A stretch of 64,000 bases of DNA from positions 1,488,001 through 1,552,000 of the forward strand of contig JAGFBZ010000290.1 of assembly GCA_018398805.1 (NCBI GenBank), given 5' to 3'. The notes under the pieces were generated by a model. That model did not search any database and was not told the origin of the DNA. It saw only the letters and a list, made by a program, of their open reading frames with translations. A program made the translations under genes and the position numbers. Source of the stretch: Hirundichthys speculiger. Its lineage: Eukaryota; Chordata; Actinopteri; Beloniformes; Exocoetidae. This document shows, piece by piece, positions 12,862-23,850 of the stretch. The first letter of the stretch is position 1, and each line of letters opens with the position of its first letter.

Positions 12862-15800
12862 GTTTTAGTGTACGTTTACATGTAGTAAGTCATCATTTAC
12901 CATGTCAAATAAACCTGAATTAAATAAGAAAAAACATTTATAAAATGTGACTTTACAATCAGAAGTTGTTCAGCGACACGGTCATCTCTCAGTTTTGTGC
13001 AGCTATTCTCACAGGATAATATTTTAAACACATTTGATGCCGATGTTTGTTATTTTTGCCATGATTTGACACCAGCACTTTCATGGTTACCCTTGATGTT
13101 TACAGTTCATACTTTAGTCCATCGACGTATCCATTTATCCATACTTTAGTTTCAAAAGCTATAATCATCATTTGGCTGTAACACTGACACAAGAGACCCA
13201 TTCAAGCTGGCGGTTCATGGAAACTTCTCACTTTGGGATTGATTTTTCTTTATCTCAGTTATATTTTCCTGCTGCTGTAGACATTGTTAAAAATAAATGA
13301 TTTATTGAAATGATTGCCTTATTAGGATTCATAAAAAAATTAAGCAAACTGTAATAAAACCACAGCTGCTGCTTGATTAAATAGATGTAAAACAAATCCA
13401 AGGACAAAGTGCCTCAGTGACGTCCTATTTGCTCTCTCTATGACTTTAATATTTAATAGATTCAAAATATTGCTCTTATGTGTTGCAGTTAACTTTGTTC
13501 TTGCATAATCACTTCATCTAAGAGGGTTTTTGTGATCTTTCTGTTTATTTCCCTTCATTCCTCTCAATACGTTTCAGAAACTTGTGTGTGTTTTGTGTTT
13601 GAGCAACAGATTTTTTTTTCTTTTTAATAAAAGTCAGAGAACTGAAGGGCGTGACAAATGCAGCTTTTTGCTGGTTAAAGAAGAGAACGACACTCCCTCT
13701 TCTACCTGAAAATGTAATGATTTGGGGTTTTTTGTTTTTGTTTTGTTTAGTCACTTTTTTTTTTTTTTTTTTTTGAACAGGCATTACGTCAGTGGAGAAA
13801 ATAAATACCAACCATTCATTTTAAAGGATTGAATATATAATATGACATGAAGATGAATGTACCTTTTAATTGCAAAAGAAGTGGAATTAGTTCAGAAAGA
13901 TCCACTGCCATACGTTCACACACTACTGCAATATTTTGAAAAAGAATAAAATATGTCTTTCTGTTTTTCTCCACTATTGTGCTTCCCAACTATTTACTAG
14001 AGATGCAATATATGTTTATGCTTTCCATACGTTTAGAAGCATATGCAGTGTGATTTCACTATTTTACACATTTTTTTTCAAATATCTTTTGCCTCTTGAA
14101 ATTGCTTGTAAAGAAATCATTTTTTCCCGTTCTATTAGTATTCCTTAGACTCCTGCAGGAGTCAGTGAGGTGTAGCTCTTCTGCAGGTGGTTAAATATGC
14201 AGAGGGCTGTCTTCTGTCACAACACTCTCTACTAGAGAGCTAGTTCTGCTGCTATTTAATGCCTGTCAGTGGAATTTAGATCTGAATGCAAACCTTTACA
14301 AATCCCTACATTATCAAACTGAAATGGCATTTATCATATTGACAAAAGATATTCCGCAACATACTTTTTTTTTTCAGTTCTCGTGTCTGAAACAACTTAA
14401 CACGTAAAGTTTGGTAGGTGCCTTCAGGTTGTGATTTCATAAAAAAGAAATACTCTGCAGTGGTGCCTCAGCAGAATACAGGATGCACTACGTTGATACA
14501 AATACGAAGTTGCCAGTGTCTGAAAAAAAAATGTTTTCAGCAGGAGAGCAAACAAGTCTAACAATTCATCTGTATGAATGACTGAGCAGTGGTATCAGCT
14601 CTACATGTGTTGGGTGTATCTGACACTGACAAAAGACTGGAAGTAGCATACTCTTGCATATTGTTAAAACTGTTGACAGTTACTTTACTAGACATTTTTG
14701 CTCACGGTCTCATTCAGAGACCAGGCGGTATTGACAAGCTGGCGGGGTAAAATCGTCGTAAAACCGACATTTCCATTCTCCAACACAGCCCCTCTCTATA
14801 ATTCAGACATTTCAGGCCTGCGGCGCATGTGTGAAAAGGGTTTTAGATATCAAACAGGGACCAGCAGGGCATTAGTGCGAAAAGATCAGTGTCTCCGTGA
14901 TCCTTTGATCTTGGATCTATTTGGTTTCTTTTCTGACACCAGTGGCTCCTGTCTCTCTGGCTCTTCTTTGCTTCATCCATCTCTGTTACAGTCCATCCAG
15001 CGCATGTGTCTATCTGCATCTCTCTGTCCTTCAACCAGTATGCACTAACAGTATAAATCACTTGTCTGTCAAGCCTTTACAGTCAATTATCTACCTCTTC
15101 CAAAGAGGTAATCTTAATGTTTACCTTAGCATTGATTAGCCAATAGCAGACAGGTGGCTATTGATTAAACCATCTATTGTACAGCTCTCTTGGTAAATGG
15201 GCTGAAGTACAGTTGCAAGTCACGTAGCATGCACGCGCGTACAGGAGCATAGACAGACCGGCAGCAGCTCCATACATTGATCACAATGAAAACGAAGCCA
15301 CCGACAAAGCAAACAGAAGTTTCCTGTAATATAATAACCATGATTACATTATGTCGATTTATTACGCTATTTTGTTACAACCCCTTATTTCTATGCTGAC
15401 AAAATCAGATTTCTGCGTCAGATCAGATGCATTTAAATTTGCGGGCACCTGGGACGAGTATTGTAAGCATGCTGGCGTAAACACAGATTATAAAACCAAA
15501 GGCAGCATGCTAAACAACAAGCCTTCCTTTATTAAATCAAATCAGAATCAGATGACCTGTTGTCCTTTACCGCTGCACCCCATGACTCTTATACCTTTTA
15601 CATCTTAATAAATGAATTGCACCTGATGTCCAGTAAACTTCCAGTTGGTGTGTTTCTTGGAGGTGTGTGTGTGTGTGACATTTATTAAATGGGCTTTGTC
15701 TTTCTCTGCTTCTCAGGAAATGGGCCTGACATCACTCATCTGTCAGGACTACTATCCCTCCCTCACTCCTCCCTCACTCTCCTCTCCTCTTGTCTTTGCC

Positions 15801-17084
15801 TCCTCTCTCTGTGTCACTTTCTGTCTCCACGATTTTTGCACTTGTATCTCCGTGTGACTTTCTTGCCTTTTCACATCTTCTTTTGTCCTCTTACTTCTGT
15901 CTGGTTGAAATTAATTTTTTTTCCCTGATATATGCCTCACTCTCACCCCGTGTTTTTCTTTTATTGTATGTTCCACTCAGCTTTACAGTTTAGACTGTAT
16001 TTTCTAATTTCCTACAACTTTTTCATCCTTTTGCTCCTTCCCATTTGTTTTCTAAATGACTGCATATTCTCTTCAGTGTTTCCAATTTTCTTCCTCCCAT
16101 CTGTTTTACATCCTATTCTCTCACAGCGTCTATCTCTCTCTGAAGCTATAAATCTCCATATCTGCTCCTTTCCATCATTGTCGCCTGTGCCATTCTTTTC
16201 CCCAACTTATCTCTAAAACAACCCCATTCCCCCAACAAAGCTATTCATATTGGATTCATTCATGTGCATTGAACCCTTGATAAAATGAATGGACTGTGAG
16301 TTTTTTAATCACGGCTTTTCTCAGTGCCTCCTCATAGCGATTTGAATGTGTACCACATTATTCGACTGAGCTCCACATTAACACCAAAATCTAAAAACTG
16401 TATTAATGACCATTTCAACTTCAGGTTCAGGCCTCAATTACTTCACACATTATTTCCTCTGATGTTACAATGCTTCCCTCTGCAGAATAGTTTCTGCTTA
16501 TACTAGACAACATCCAGCATCTAATGACAAAAGCTATACAGGCACATGAGACAGGTGCAAATGTCCTTTCCAACTGAAAATGGATATAACCCAGGCTATT
16601 TTAACCTTCAAAAGTCCATGAAAAACTTGCCTCAAACCATTGCTTCATAAAGTTTAATGATGGATTTTAATCAATAACAGCAGAACAGCTGTCTTGTCAT
16701 CCGTTGTCAGAGGCAGAAATGGGCGGGAATGCAATGCAAAAGGCGCTGGCGGTAAAAGTAGTTAAAGAAAAATGTTCCAGCTGATTCAGAGACTTGTTTT
16801 ATTCGAGAAACATGATTGTATTGAGATTGTTTTATAAGAAACAAAATTTAATTATACAGTAATCCCTTGACATCACTTTCTCTCCCTCCCTCACTTTGCA
16901 GTATGCAGATGATGATGAAGTCAGTATTTATCGTGCACATATGGCTCACAGAACCGAAGTGGATATTTAGTATTTATTCACCAAGAAATGTATCTAGTGC
17001 AGGTACAAAAGCAATATGAAAAAATAAAATACCATTAAAATTGATTAGATATTTGATGAAACGTCTATCAATTTCAAACAGGTG
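12862..17084. other. Unannotated sequence with homopolymers and a pyrimidine-rich block
   Basis: No exon or transposon is recognised. Poly-T runs occur near 13611-13628 and 13756-13774. A strongly pyrimidine-biased block at 15690-16220 is listed separately. Open frames here follow simple sequence and are not supported as genes. Confidence 0.4.
15690..16220. repeat. Pyrimidine-rich (polyC/T) low-complexity block
   Basis: The plus strand is dominated by C and T for about 500 bases, with CTCC/CTCT/TTCC mixtures such as ccctcactcctccctcactc. Several overlapping Ser/Leu/Phe-rich open frames on the plus strand arise from this composition, not from coding selection. Such strand asymmetry can favour triplex (H-DNA) structure or mark a long polypyrimidine stretch in a transcript. 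Confidence 0.7.
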
Positions 17085-17345
17085 CCTTATCTCGTTCTGG
17101 GTCACTGGGGTCTGCTGGAACCTTCCACCGGCAGAGCCAAACTCTGGACACGTCACCACTCCATTGCAGCAACTATTTACATGCTATACACATGCATAAA
17201 ATCACCAGTCATACATGCTTTAGGTGTGTGGGAGGAGGCCTGAGGGTCTTCAGAGAGAATGTGCAAACTTAACAAAAGGAGGCCCCAGCTGGGATTTGAA
17301 GCAGGAACCTAATAGATGTGAGGCAGCGATGCTCATCATCACACC
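17085..17345. repeat. L2/Maui-like LINE 3'-region fragment
   Basis: The fragment carries, in order, ggtcactggggtctgctgga, a 'gccaaactctggacacgtca' block, 'gtgtgggaggaggcctgagg', 'gagaatgtgcaaacttaaca' and 'ggatttgaagcaggaacc'. This series matches the order of an abundant fish repeat (ggatgctggagcctatcccagc ... gtgggaggaaaccggag ... gaacatgcaaactccacaca ... ggattcgaacccaggacc). It is diverged and has no coding potential. The LINE clade is from memory. Confidence 0.7.
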
Positions 17346-19173
17346 TGATAGGAGACAATAGTAAATCATTACAAACAGAATAAAAAAGGTGGACATCTCA
17401 TGCGTAGATAACACATATGATGAGTCATAAATTGCACGATGAGCACACTGGCGTCTCTTCTAGTCTTTGCATACATCTTGCAATAATGTCAGATGTTACT
17501 GTCTCCACATAAAGTTTGACGTTAATCTTCCGTTTGGCTTGTCATAATTTCATCAACAATATAATCGATGGATGGATGCTTCATTGCAGCTTTTGTGTTG
17601 AACATCCAGAGGCATCTCTTATGGAGCAAGAAATAAGTCTGAATCCAGATTAATTACTGAATCCAAAAATGCCCTGGGGTGCCATCTTTTATCATATTTT
17701 TTCAAATTCAAGAGGTAAAAGCAGCAGCTCGTGACAGAATTCATTTTTCTGTGTAGCTCTCATGCTAAATAGGTTCATGGCCATGATATAAAGTGAATTC
17801 AAGATTGTGAGAAAAGAACAAAGAACATGCAGTCATTATGACTGAGATGTTTTCTGTTTCCTTTATTTCAGTTCAGTAGCTGGTGGTGACAGACAAATAC
17901 AGATTTAATACCACAAGAATTACAGATGATAGAAAACTGAATTTAGAGCTTGAAAAATTCTCAGTTTCCAGTAAACCTTAAAAGAATTTAAGTGATGGAC
18001 CTTAAAGAAATCAGCAATCACACATTCACGTTCACTCACACAAAGGTTTCGCCTAATTATGGCGCTAACCTCAAAATTATATTCAGACAGTTGATTTAAA
18101 AAAATTTTTAAAAAAGTAATCACACATTCTGAACTCAAGATTCTCCTACTCGTTCTAAGGTCAAAGATTTATTGCTATGCTGTGGCTATAACCATAGAAA
18201 CACAGTTTCAGAGCAACTTACAGTTCAATCATGGTACAAAATGGTGCCAAACCTCCCACAGGTTAAATGGAAAAGTAACAAAGTGTTAGATTCAGGACAT
18301 GCAGAGAGACTGTAGATTGTCACTAAAACATGTAATTGCTCTCTAATGGAGCAGTTTGATTGTAAAACCAGGCCTGCGGTTATGTCTTTGTCTGTCTCTG
18401 TCTGTCTCTCCCTCTTCTTTACCATTTTCATGTCTCTACTTTTCAGTGTGAAATCACCAAAATCAAATCGTTAATGCCATGTTGATGTCAATTTAATCTG
18501 CTTAGTTTATTATGGAGCCAAAAAAATGTAAAGAACAGCTGCATTATGTTTACATATCTGTGCATGTGATATACAACAATTACAGACCCTGGCCTCCAGG
18601 ATACATGTTTAAACTTACACCCAGTCACAGAAACTGCACCAAGAAGGAGATCTGTTGCTGCGATCTTGTGATTTCTAAAACCTTATTGATGGCTACGTTT
18701 ACAAACAAAATTCCAGGGAAGGTGCTCAGTCTTCCTCCAGCTCTTCTACATAATTGCATATGGACATTACAGTTATAGAAGCCATTTTCTTCTATTTCAA
18801 ATCAGTATATCATTATGGTGTCCTGAAAGATTCCAAGCCAAAATTGTATGTAGGATTTCATGTCAGAAGTGCAAAATAGGTTTTGGAAACACATTTTTAA
18901 CACATTTTGAAAACAATTATGGTGTTTGTGACACACTGATGTTATAACTGCATATTAAAGAGGACAAAACCTGTTAAAATCAATGACCGTATATATGATC
19001 CTGTATAATTTGCTTTTTTGAGAGCAAGATTGATTTTCAGTGTCTTGTTGTTTGTGTAATGTGTAGTCTCAGGTCATCCATGTGACTTGTTCAAAGACAT
19101 TTAAAATAATCCTCCGCTGACCAAAGTTCTGTCAAGGCTAAAACAAATAAAAATCCCTAAAAATAAGCAATTA
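17346..19173. other. Unannotated sequence, no gene seen
   Basis: No gene, tandem repeat or transposon terminus that I recognise. Confidence 0.4.
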
Positions 19174-20030
19174 ATCAATTCAATTCAATTCAATTCAATT
19201 CAAATACTTTATTAATCCCCCAAGGGGGAAAGTTCAAGTTTCAGTGCACCAGTCTGGTGTACTAGAGGAGCTGCCGGCAACCAGCGCTCCTTTTTCATGC
19301 CCGGTCCTGTGGTCCGAGTGCTAACTCCAGTTAACAGCCGTTAACAGCCGTTAAAACAGTTAACAGCCGTTAAAACCAGTATATCTCCATATTGATGACA
19401 AGTGAGATATCTCCAGGTCAGAGGAGGAAACACCGATGAACCAGACCGTCTCCTCTGGGAAGACCGAGCTCCTTCAGTCCGGCGAGCGACGGAGCCGACC
19501 GTCTCAGAGCCCGGTTCATCATGCGGACCGGACCAGGCCGTTGTCGTCTCCCCCGGTGGTGCTGGGCCCCACCAGGTCACCAGACGGCCCCTGCCAGGTC
19601 AGCTGACCCATCCATGTAGACTGCTGGACGGGGGCAGCAGCTGTTTGCCGGTCACGTCCATGTTGCTACTCCGCTTCCGCCGCTGCTACGTCGGGGACCC
19701 CCGTCCCGGCTCCGTGACGCTGCAGCCCGGATCCAGTGGCGGTGGTTGCTGCGGGTAGCAGTTCAGGACTACTTAGTTTAGCTTTCCCGAACCAGCCTCC
19801 AGCGACACCGTCCATGTCTGCGGCGGCAGGTCTCCACCAGCCGCAAGAGGACCGATCCGCCCCCCGCAGACAGTATGTTGACATCCGATCGCAAAGCACC
19901 ACAAACCAGGCACAAACTGGAGCGTCCAGCTTCCAGCGTCCAACGTCGCAGGGATAAGTCTCCGGAGCAGCAGCGAGTAGCCTCCATGCCAGGCATCGTC
20001 CGTCGCGTGGTCAATTATATCTAACTAACT
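19174..20030 (-). mobile_element. LINE 3' region with CpG-rich body and (AATTG)n tail
   Basis: On the minus strand the sequence ends with a short hairpin (tttcccccttgggggatta), an AATAAA box and about five AATTG units (plus-strand CAATT repeats at 19176-19201). That order of hairpin, AATAAA and short tandem tail is typical of several teleost LINE 3' ends. Upstream of it on the same strand (about 19220-20010) is a G+C- and CpG-rich block that stands out from its AT-rich surroundings. It includes a local tandem of ttaacagccg units at 19331-19378. I read the whole as a 5'-truncated LINE copy still rich in CpG, and so perhaps young. A host CpG island beside an unrelated LINE tail is an alternative. 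Frames in the block show no reverse-transcriptase motif. Confidence 0.55.
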
Positions 20031-20039
20031 AATATTTCT

Positions 20040-20540
20040 CCTTCATTACAAATGTACTGGAGCTGGAATTTCATATTTTAAGTTTCAATGCTTTGCCTTA
20101 TGCATTATCAGAGGCATTAAACCCAGTGACTTCTATGGCTGCAGCACAATCCACATACAGAGCCTTCAGTTCACAGTTTCAAATGAGAAACTCTGACTTC
20201 AGAAGAGCAGTCAGCAGGCTGATGGTTACAGCTCAGTGGCTACATCAGTCTTCTATATACACTCTATTGTGATAGATTGAACTACATTAGCGCCGTGTTC
20301 AGGGTCCAGAATCGTTAAAAGGACTCTTGCACCCCTGTTCATCATCAGCTCATTCTACATTTCTTTAGAAAGCACATCTTTTAAGAACTTGGACTGAAAC
20401 TTCCACTCTATTGATTTCATTATTGATTTTTTTTTTTTTTTTTTGAGTAGCTGCCATGTACAGTATATATCATTTTGCATTTGTTTGCTGGGGGAGTCAG
20501 TTTGCATTAAGTGTGTTACATTTTAGTTTGTGCCATCATT
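20040..20540 (+). repeat. Decayed LINE 3'-UTR-like segment
   Basis: The part around 20285-20380 (gttcagggtccagaatcgtt, ggactcttgcacccctgttc, atcatcagctcattctacat) and the later gggagtcagtttgcattaag at 20493-20512 follow the order of a fish LINE 3' UTR that I recall, which usually ends near a polyadenylation signal. A T20 run at 20426-20445 interrupts it. The copy is diverged, its end is unclear, and no coding sequence is seen. Confidence 0.4.
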
Positions 20541-22142
20541 AGACCCTGCTGGAGATGTATCAGTCCATAGTGCAGGCACACACACACACACACACAAACA
20601 CAGTGGTTGTCCCTCTCTAACGACTAGAACCACCGTGGAGTTGCTTCATTAGCCTTTCGACCTTTTCAGCCATATCAGAGAGATCATAAATAGCCGTGCC
20701 ATTTAACAGAGACGCAGACGGTTGTGCTCTGACAAATACACACCATTCCTTCACTATGTGATTACCGCTGCCATTGTGGACACGGACATCTGGGCAAAAC
20801 AGAGGGAGACCGATGGATCACAGCAAAAAAAGTGGGAGTGGGAGTTATATAGACTGAAAACAGGAAAAAAAAAAAACCAGATGTATATAGTGGTAAACGA
20901 AACTAATGGCTGAGGTAAAAAAAAAAGAGACAAATCTCCTTTTCTATCTGTTTCTATCAGATTCTCATGCTTCCTTGATGCCGTTTATCACCACGGCAAC
21001 TGTCATTTAGATGTGTTGATGAGAGGGTGATGGGAAGGGAAGATGCGCTGTTCAAGGCAGGAAGGACAGTCCTGAGGGCACTTTAGGCAGTCCCTGATTT
21101 GAGGGCAGAATAATTGAGGTAGATGATGGATAATTGTCCAGAGTGGACTAAATTTTTACGTCCTTCTGCCACTCTCTCAACATTGATTAAGGAAGGTCAT
21201 TTGTTTGGTTTTTTTTCCTCCCAAAAAAATAATTTATTGTTTGAATATGGTCAGTGTTACAGCTGTCAATCTTGGTTTCTTTGAGAGTGGCGACATGAAG
21301 CAGAGAGGGAATGAGGAAGATGATGAAAAAGTTTTGACAGTGTGTTTGAAGACGAGAGCAACTCACTCTGCATGTAGAGTACATGATTTAGACACAACAA
21401 AAACAATTACAGGTAATTCAGCTGTGATAAAAAGCATTGATCAATAATTGAAGCGTAGCACCGTGATTTACTGCAGTACACAGCACAGCATCACTCGTAA
21501 TACAAAGCCTGTTTGCTTGATCCTTAGCCTGCGGCAGTTTCTCTCAACATGATTTTTCACCACTATCTCTCCTTTTGTTCTCGTCTATCCAGCGATCAGT
21601 GGTGCTTTTTGAGCCTGTGTGTCCATTATGCACGTGTTTGTTGAGTGTGTGCTCTGTGTGGGTGTTCATGTGGAGGTTTCTGCCATCCTCATTTTTGCTC
21701 TTTATGAGTTAGCCAGCACTTTTTCATGACCGGTGCCTAATGTCAAGGATCATAACACACCCACTCTCTTTCACACACACAGATTGAACAGCTTCAGCTA
21801 CTGCTCATAAAGTGTATGCTGAGGAGTCGGTTGTGAGGGAAAATTGAGTGATCATGGAGTGTAGGTGTATAGCTCTGTTTTCTACTGCATATGAGTTTGA
21901 AAAGTTCCAGTGTTCTAAAAGTTTCTTCATTCTCAAGAAGCAGAAGGGGCGATCATTCCTCTACAAGTCTGCAAGTTTGTACCTGAAAAGTACAGCTAGA
22001 GACAGGAGATGGTGCCGCGGTGCATTGTTAGATTTCCTGACTCTGAACTGAGCCATCCCCATGTTTGTGCTTTGTGTTCTTAACCAATGATCATTATTAC
22101 CAATGATGTTCCCATGGACGTGGGTTGAGGAGCACTAAAAGA
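20541..22142. other. Unannotated sequence, no gene seen
   Basis: Contains a short CA run at 20577-20597 and A-rich stretches near 20860-20930. Nothing else is recognised. Confidence 0.4.
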
Positions 22143-22872
22143 CATAGGGCCCGATCTTCCGCCAAACCTCCTAAAGCCTCCAATTAAGGGATACCGGGTA
22201 GCGGAAGGGGCGTTCCCCCGCAAAGAACACAATCTTTCATCTACCTAAACCCGCAATCTTACCTGCGCTAACCGCTATATTATGCATGTAAGTGGTTAGG
22301 GCGTTCCAGCTGTTAAACCAATCAGTGCGTCAGTAGCCATTGCCTTTAAGAGTAGGTTGCGCTACCTGCTACCCACAACCCGCTATGGAGCGTCTTTTCA
22401 TCCAGATCGGAGCAGCTCTCATGTGCAGCTCTACAACTCTACTCTGCTGTAGAGCTTCCTCCTCTTCTTTCCTTCTCCTCCTCCTCTGCACTGATATACA
22501 CATAAAAATACTTTTACACAGACAATTCCTATCGGCAACCTGAAAGTCCCAGATAGTTGGTGCGCTCCCAGTAAACACTGGCCAGGCAGAGCCGTGGGAA
22601 CATATTCTCAGCAAGGGGTGCTGGGAGTCTGGGACTGCTGTGAGTCTTGGTGTAGCTGATGTGCCTTTTTAAAATTACTGCAGAACGAATCATTGGATGT
22701 GCATTTAAATATCAGGAACAATTAATGTTCCTGTCCCCCCTCGACCACCAGCAGTTTCAGACATATCGGAAATAAATTCCCACATCCAACCTTTTCCAGC
22801 TTGAACACCAGAGCCACAGAGCTCTATTTGATGATCTGACCTGTAAAAACAGACGTGACTGTGATGTAGGCC

Positions 22873-23106
22873 ATGACGGACTTTGAAGGGAAATGTCCCA
22901 AAGATCTCCTTGGTTTCCTCCACAGCAAACATCTGAATGAGATCATGCCACAGCTGTACAGACTGACGTGTCTGGCCGTGACTATTCCCACATCCACCAC
23001 AACTGCTGACCAGACATCCTCTGACCTCAAGAGAATAAAAATGTATGCAAGTAATACGGTGATGCGTAATCGAGAGGTAGAGCCATTTGTGCACGTCCAC
23101 ATGTGA
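22873..23106 (+). pseudogene. hAT transposase C-terminal (hATC) domain relic
   Basis: A 77-codon frame reads KDLLGFLHSKHLNEIMPQLY and then RLTCLAVTIP...LKRIKMYA. This matches the layout of the hAT dimerisation domain (hATC) in ZMYM1-like and related fish transposase proteins. In that family the LxxLxxxxLxxP stretch is followed by an ERxFS-type motif and then LKxIKxxxRN. Here the ERxFS position reads DQTSSD, so the hallmark residues are lost. The rest of the transposase (zinc finger and RNase H-like catalytic core) is absent, and the first Met is only the start of the open stretch. A sister copy of this coding segment lies at about 33300-33410, shortened and out of frame. It is not expected to be functional. 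Confidence 0.7.
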
Positions 23107-23192
23107 CCAGGTGGACGCGCATTTATGCCATTTGGATGCGCTCTTTTAGGCACCGACTTGAGGGTTGCGATTTCCGCAAACTTTGTATCTTG

Positions 23193-23237
23193 GGATTGTG
23201 GGTAGCGGGTGGTTAGACCACCCGCTACCCACAATCC
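23193..23237. repeat. Perfect 21-bp inverted repeat, 3-nt loop
   Basis: Left arm 23193-23213 (ggattgtgggtagcgggtgg plus t) is the exact reverse complement of right arm 23217-23237, separated by tag. The symmetry continues imperfectly outwards: cgcaaactttgtatctt on the left against aagataccgggtttgcg on the right. The original palindrome was therefore larger, and it marks two copies of a subterminal sequence joined head to head inside the 22.15-23.45 kb element. Confidence 0.92.
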
Positions 23238-23555
23238 TAAACCCATGATTGTAAGATACCGGGTTTGCGAAAAGCGCAAAAGACACACCCATTGCGACAC
23301 CTACAATGTGAGTAAGGGAGTCGGCATAGCGGATAGCGGCTTTAGGGAAGCGGAACATTGCATAAGCAGTTAGCGGAGGTTCGTAAACCTGCAATTTGCG
23401 GGTTGCAGCTAGCAGCTAGCGGCTAGCGGGAGGTGTACGATCGGGGTCATAGTGTCCAGGAAGTAAGAGCGGAGCAGTGTGACATCTTAAAGAGGTCAGT
23501 TTATTTATTGTCCTGATTTTTCTTCCACCATTTAATGACATCACCAATGGAGAAC

Positions 23556-23690
23556 CAGTGTTGGACAGTAATGATTCACCAGTAATCTGTTACTGTAATA
23601 AAGCAACTATTTCCAGTAACGACAAGTTTAACTGATTGGCAACAAAACTTTAGTAATGATGTTACAGTACCTTACAGTAGCTTTTATGAC
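23556..23690. repeat. hAT-type MITE terminal fragment
   Basis: It begins cagtgttggacagtaatg and continues with a TTACTGTAA / TTCCAGTAACGA alternation. This resembles an abundant fish hAT MITE whose terminus is CAGTGTTGGG followed by AGTAACG-rich sequence. No matching right terminus is seen, so it is partial. Confidence 0.55.
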
Positions 23691-23753
23691 TTTTTTTGAA
23701 AGACAAGTCATGATGGAGGGAAAAGGGTGCAGGAGCACAGAATAGCAGAATAA

Positions 23754-23850
23754 CAGTGATCCCTTATTTTTTGCGGTTAATGGGGACCTGCGCCCCCCCG
23801 CAAAAATCAATATCTGCGAACTGGAGCCGGAGCCCCCCGAGCCTACATAA
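23754..23850. mobile_element. pogo/Tigger-like MITE, one-ended fragment
   Basis: Starts with cagtgatcccttattttttg and continues through gcggttaatggggacctgcg and ggagccccccgagcctacat. This aligns closely with the left end of the complete element at 42920-43412. No right terminus follows within the next few hundred bases, so this copy is truncated. Confidence 0.75.

Larger units (their letters stand above)
22147..23448. mobile_element. Composite DNA transposon with hAT-derived core
   Basis: The ends form an imperfect inverted repeat: gggcccgatc at 22147 against gaccccgatc (complement of the right end at 23448). The flanks repeat ata (22144-22146 and 23449-23451), which suggests a 3- to 4-bp target duplication instead of the 8 bp expected of hAT. 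Subterminal DNA is full of short GCTACCC/GGGTAGC/CTAGCGG motifs in both orientations. The interior holds a hAT dimerisation-domain relic (22873-23106), and the right part holds a perfect 21-bp hairpin (23193-23237). Parts of the interior (about 22225-22265, 22640-23105 and 23150-23205) match the element at 32.9-33.6 kb closely, but the ends do not. It is non-autonomous. Harbinger-like termini are possible but not proven. Confidence 0.65.

Noticed and set aside
19402..20014. Several overlapping open frames of 70-118 codons on both strands
   Set aside because: GC-rich DNA has few stop codons; no frame shows a domain, and the block ends in a LINE-type tail.
22705..23300. 131- and 158-codon minus-strand open frames
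   Set aside because: They are antisense to the hAT-domain relic and subterminal repeats of the composite element; the plus-strand frame carries the domain signature.
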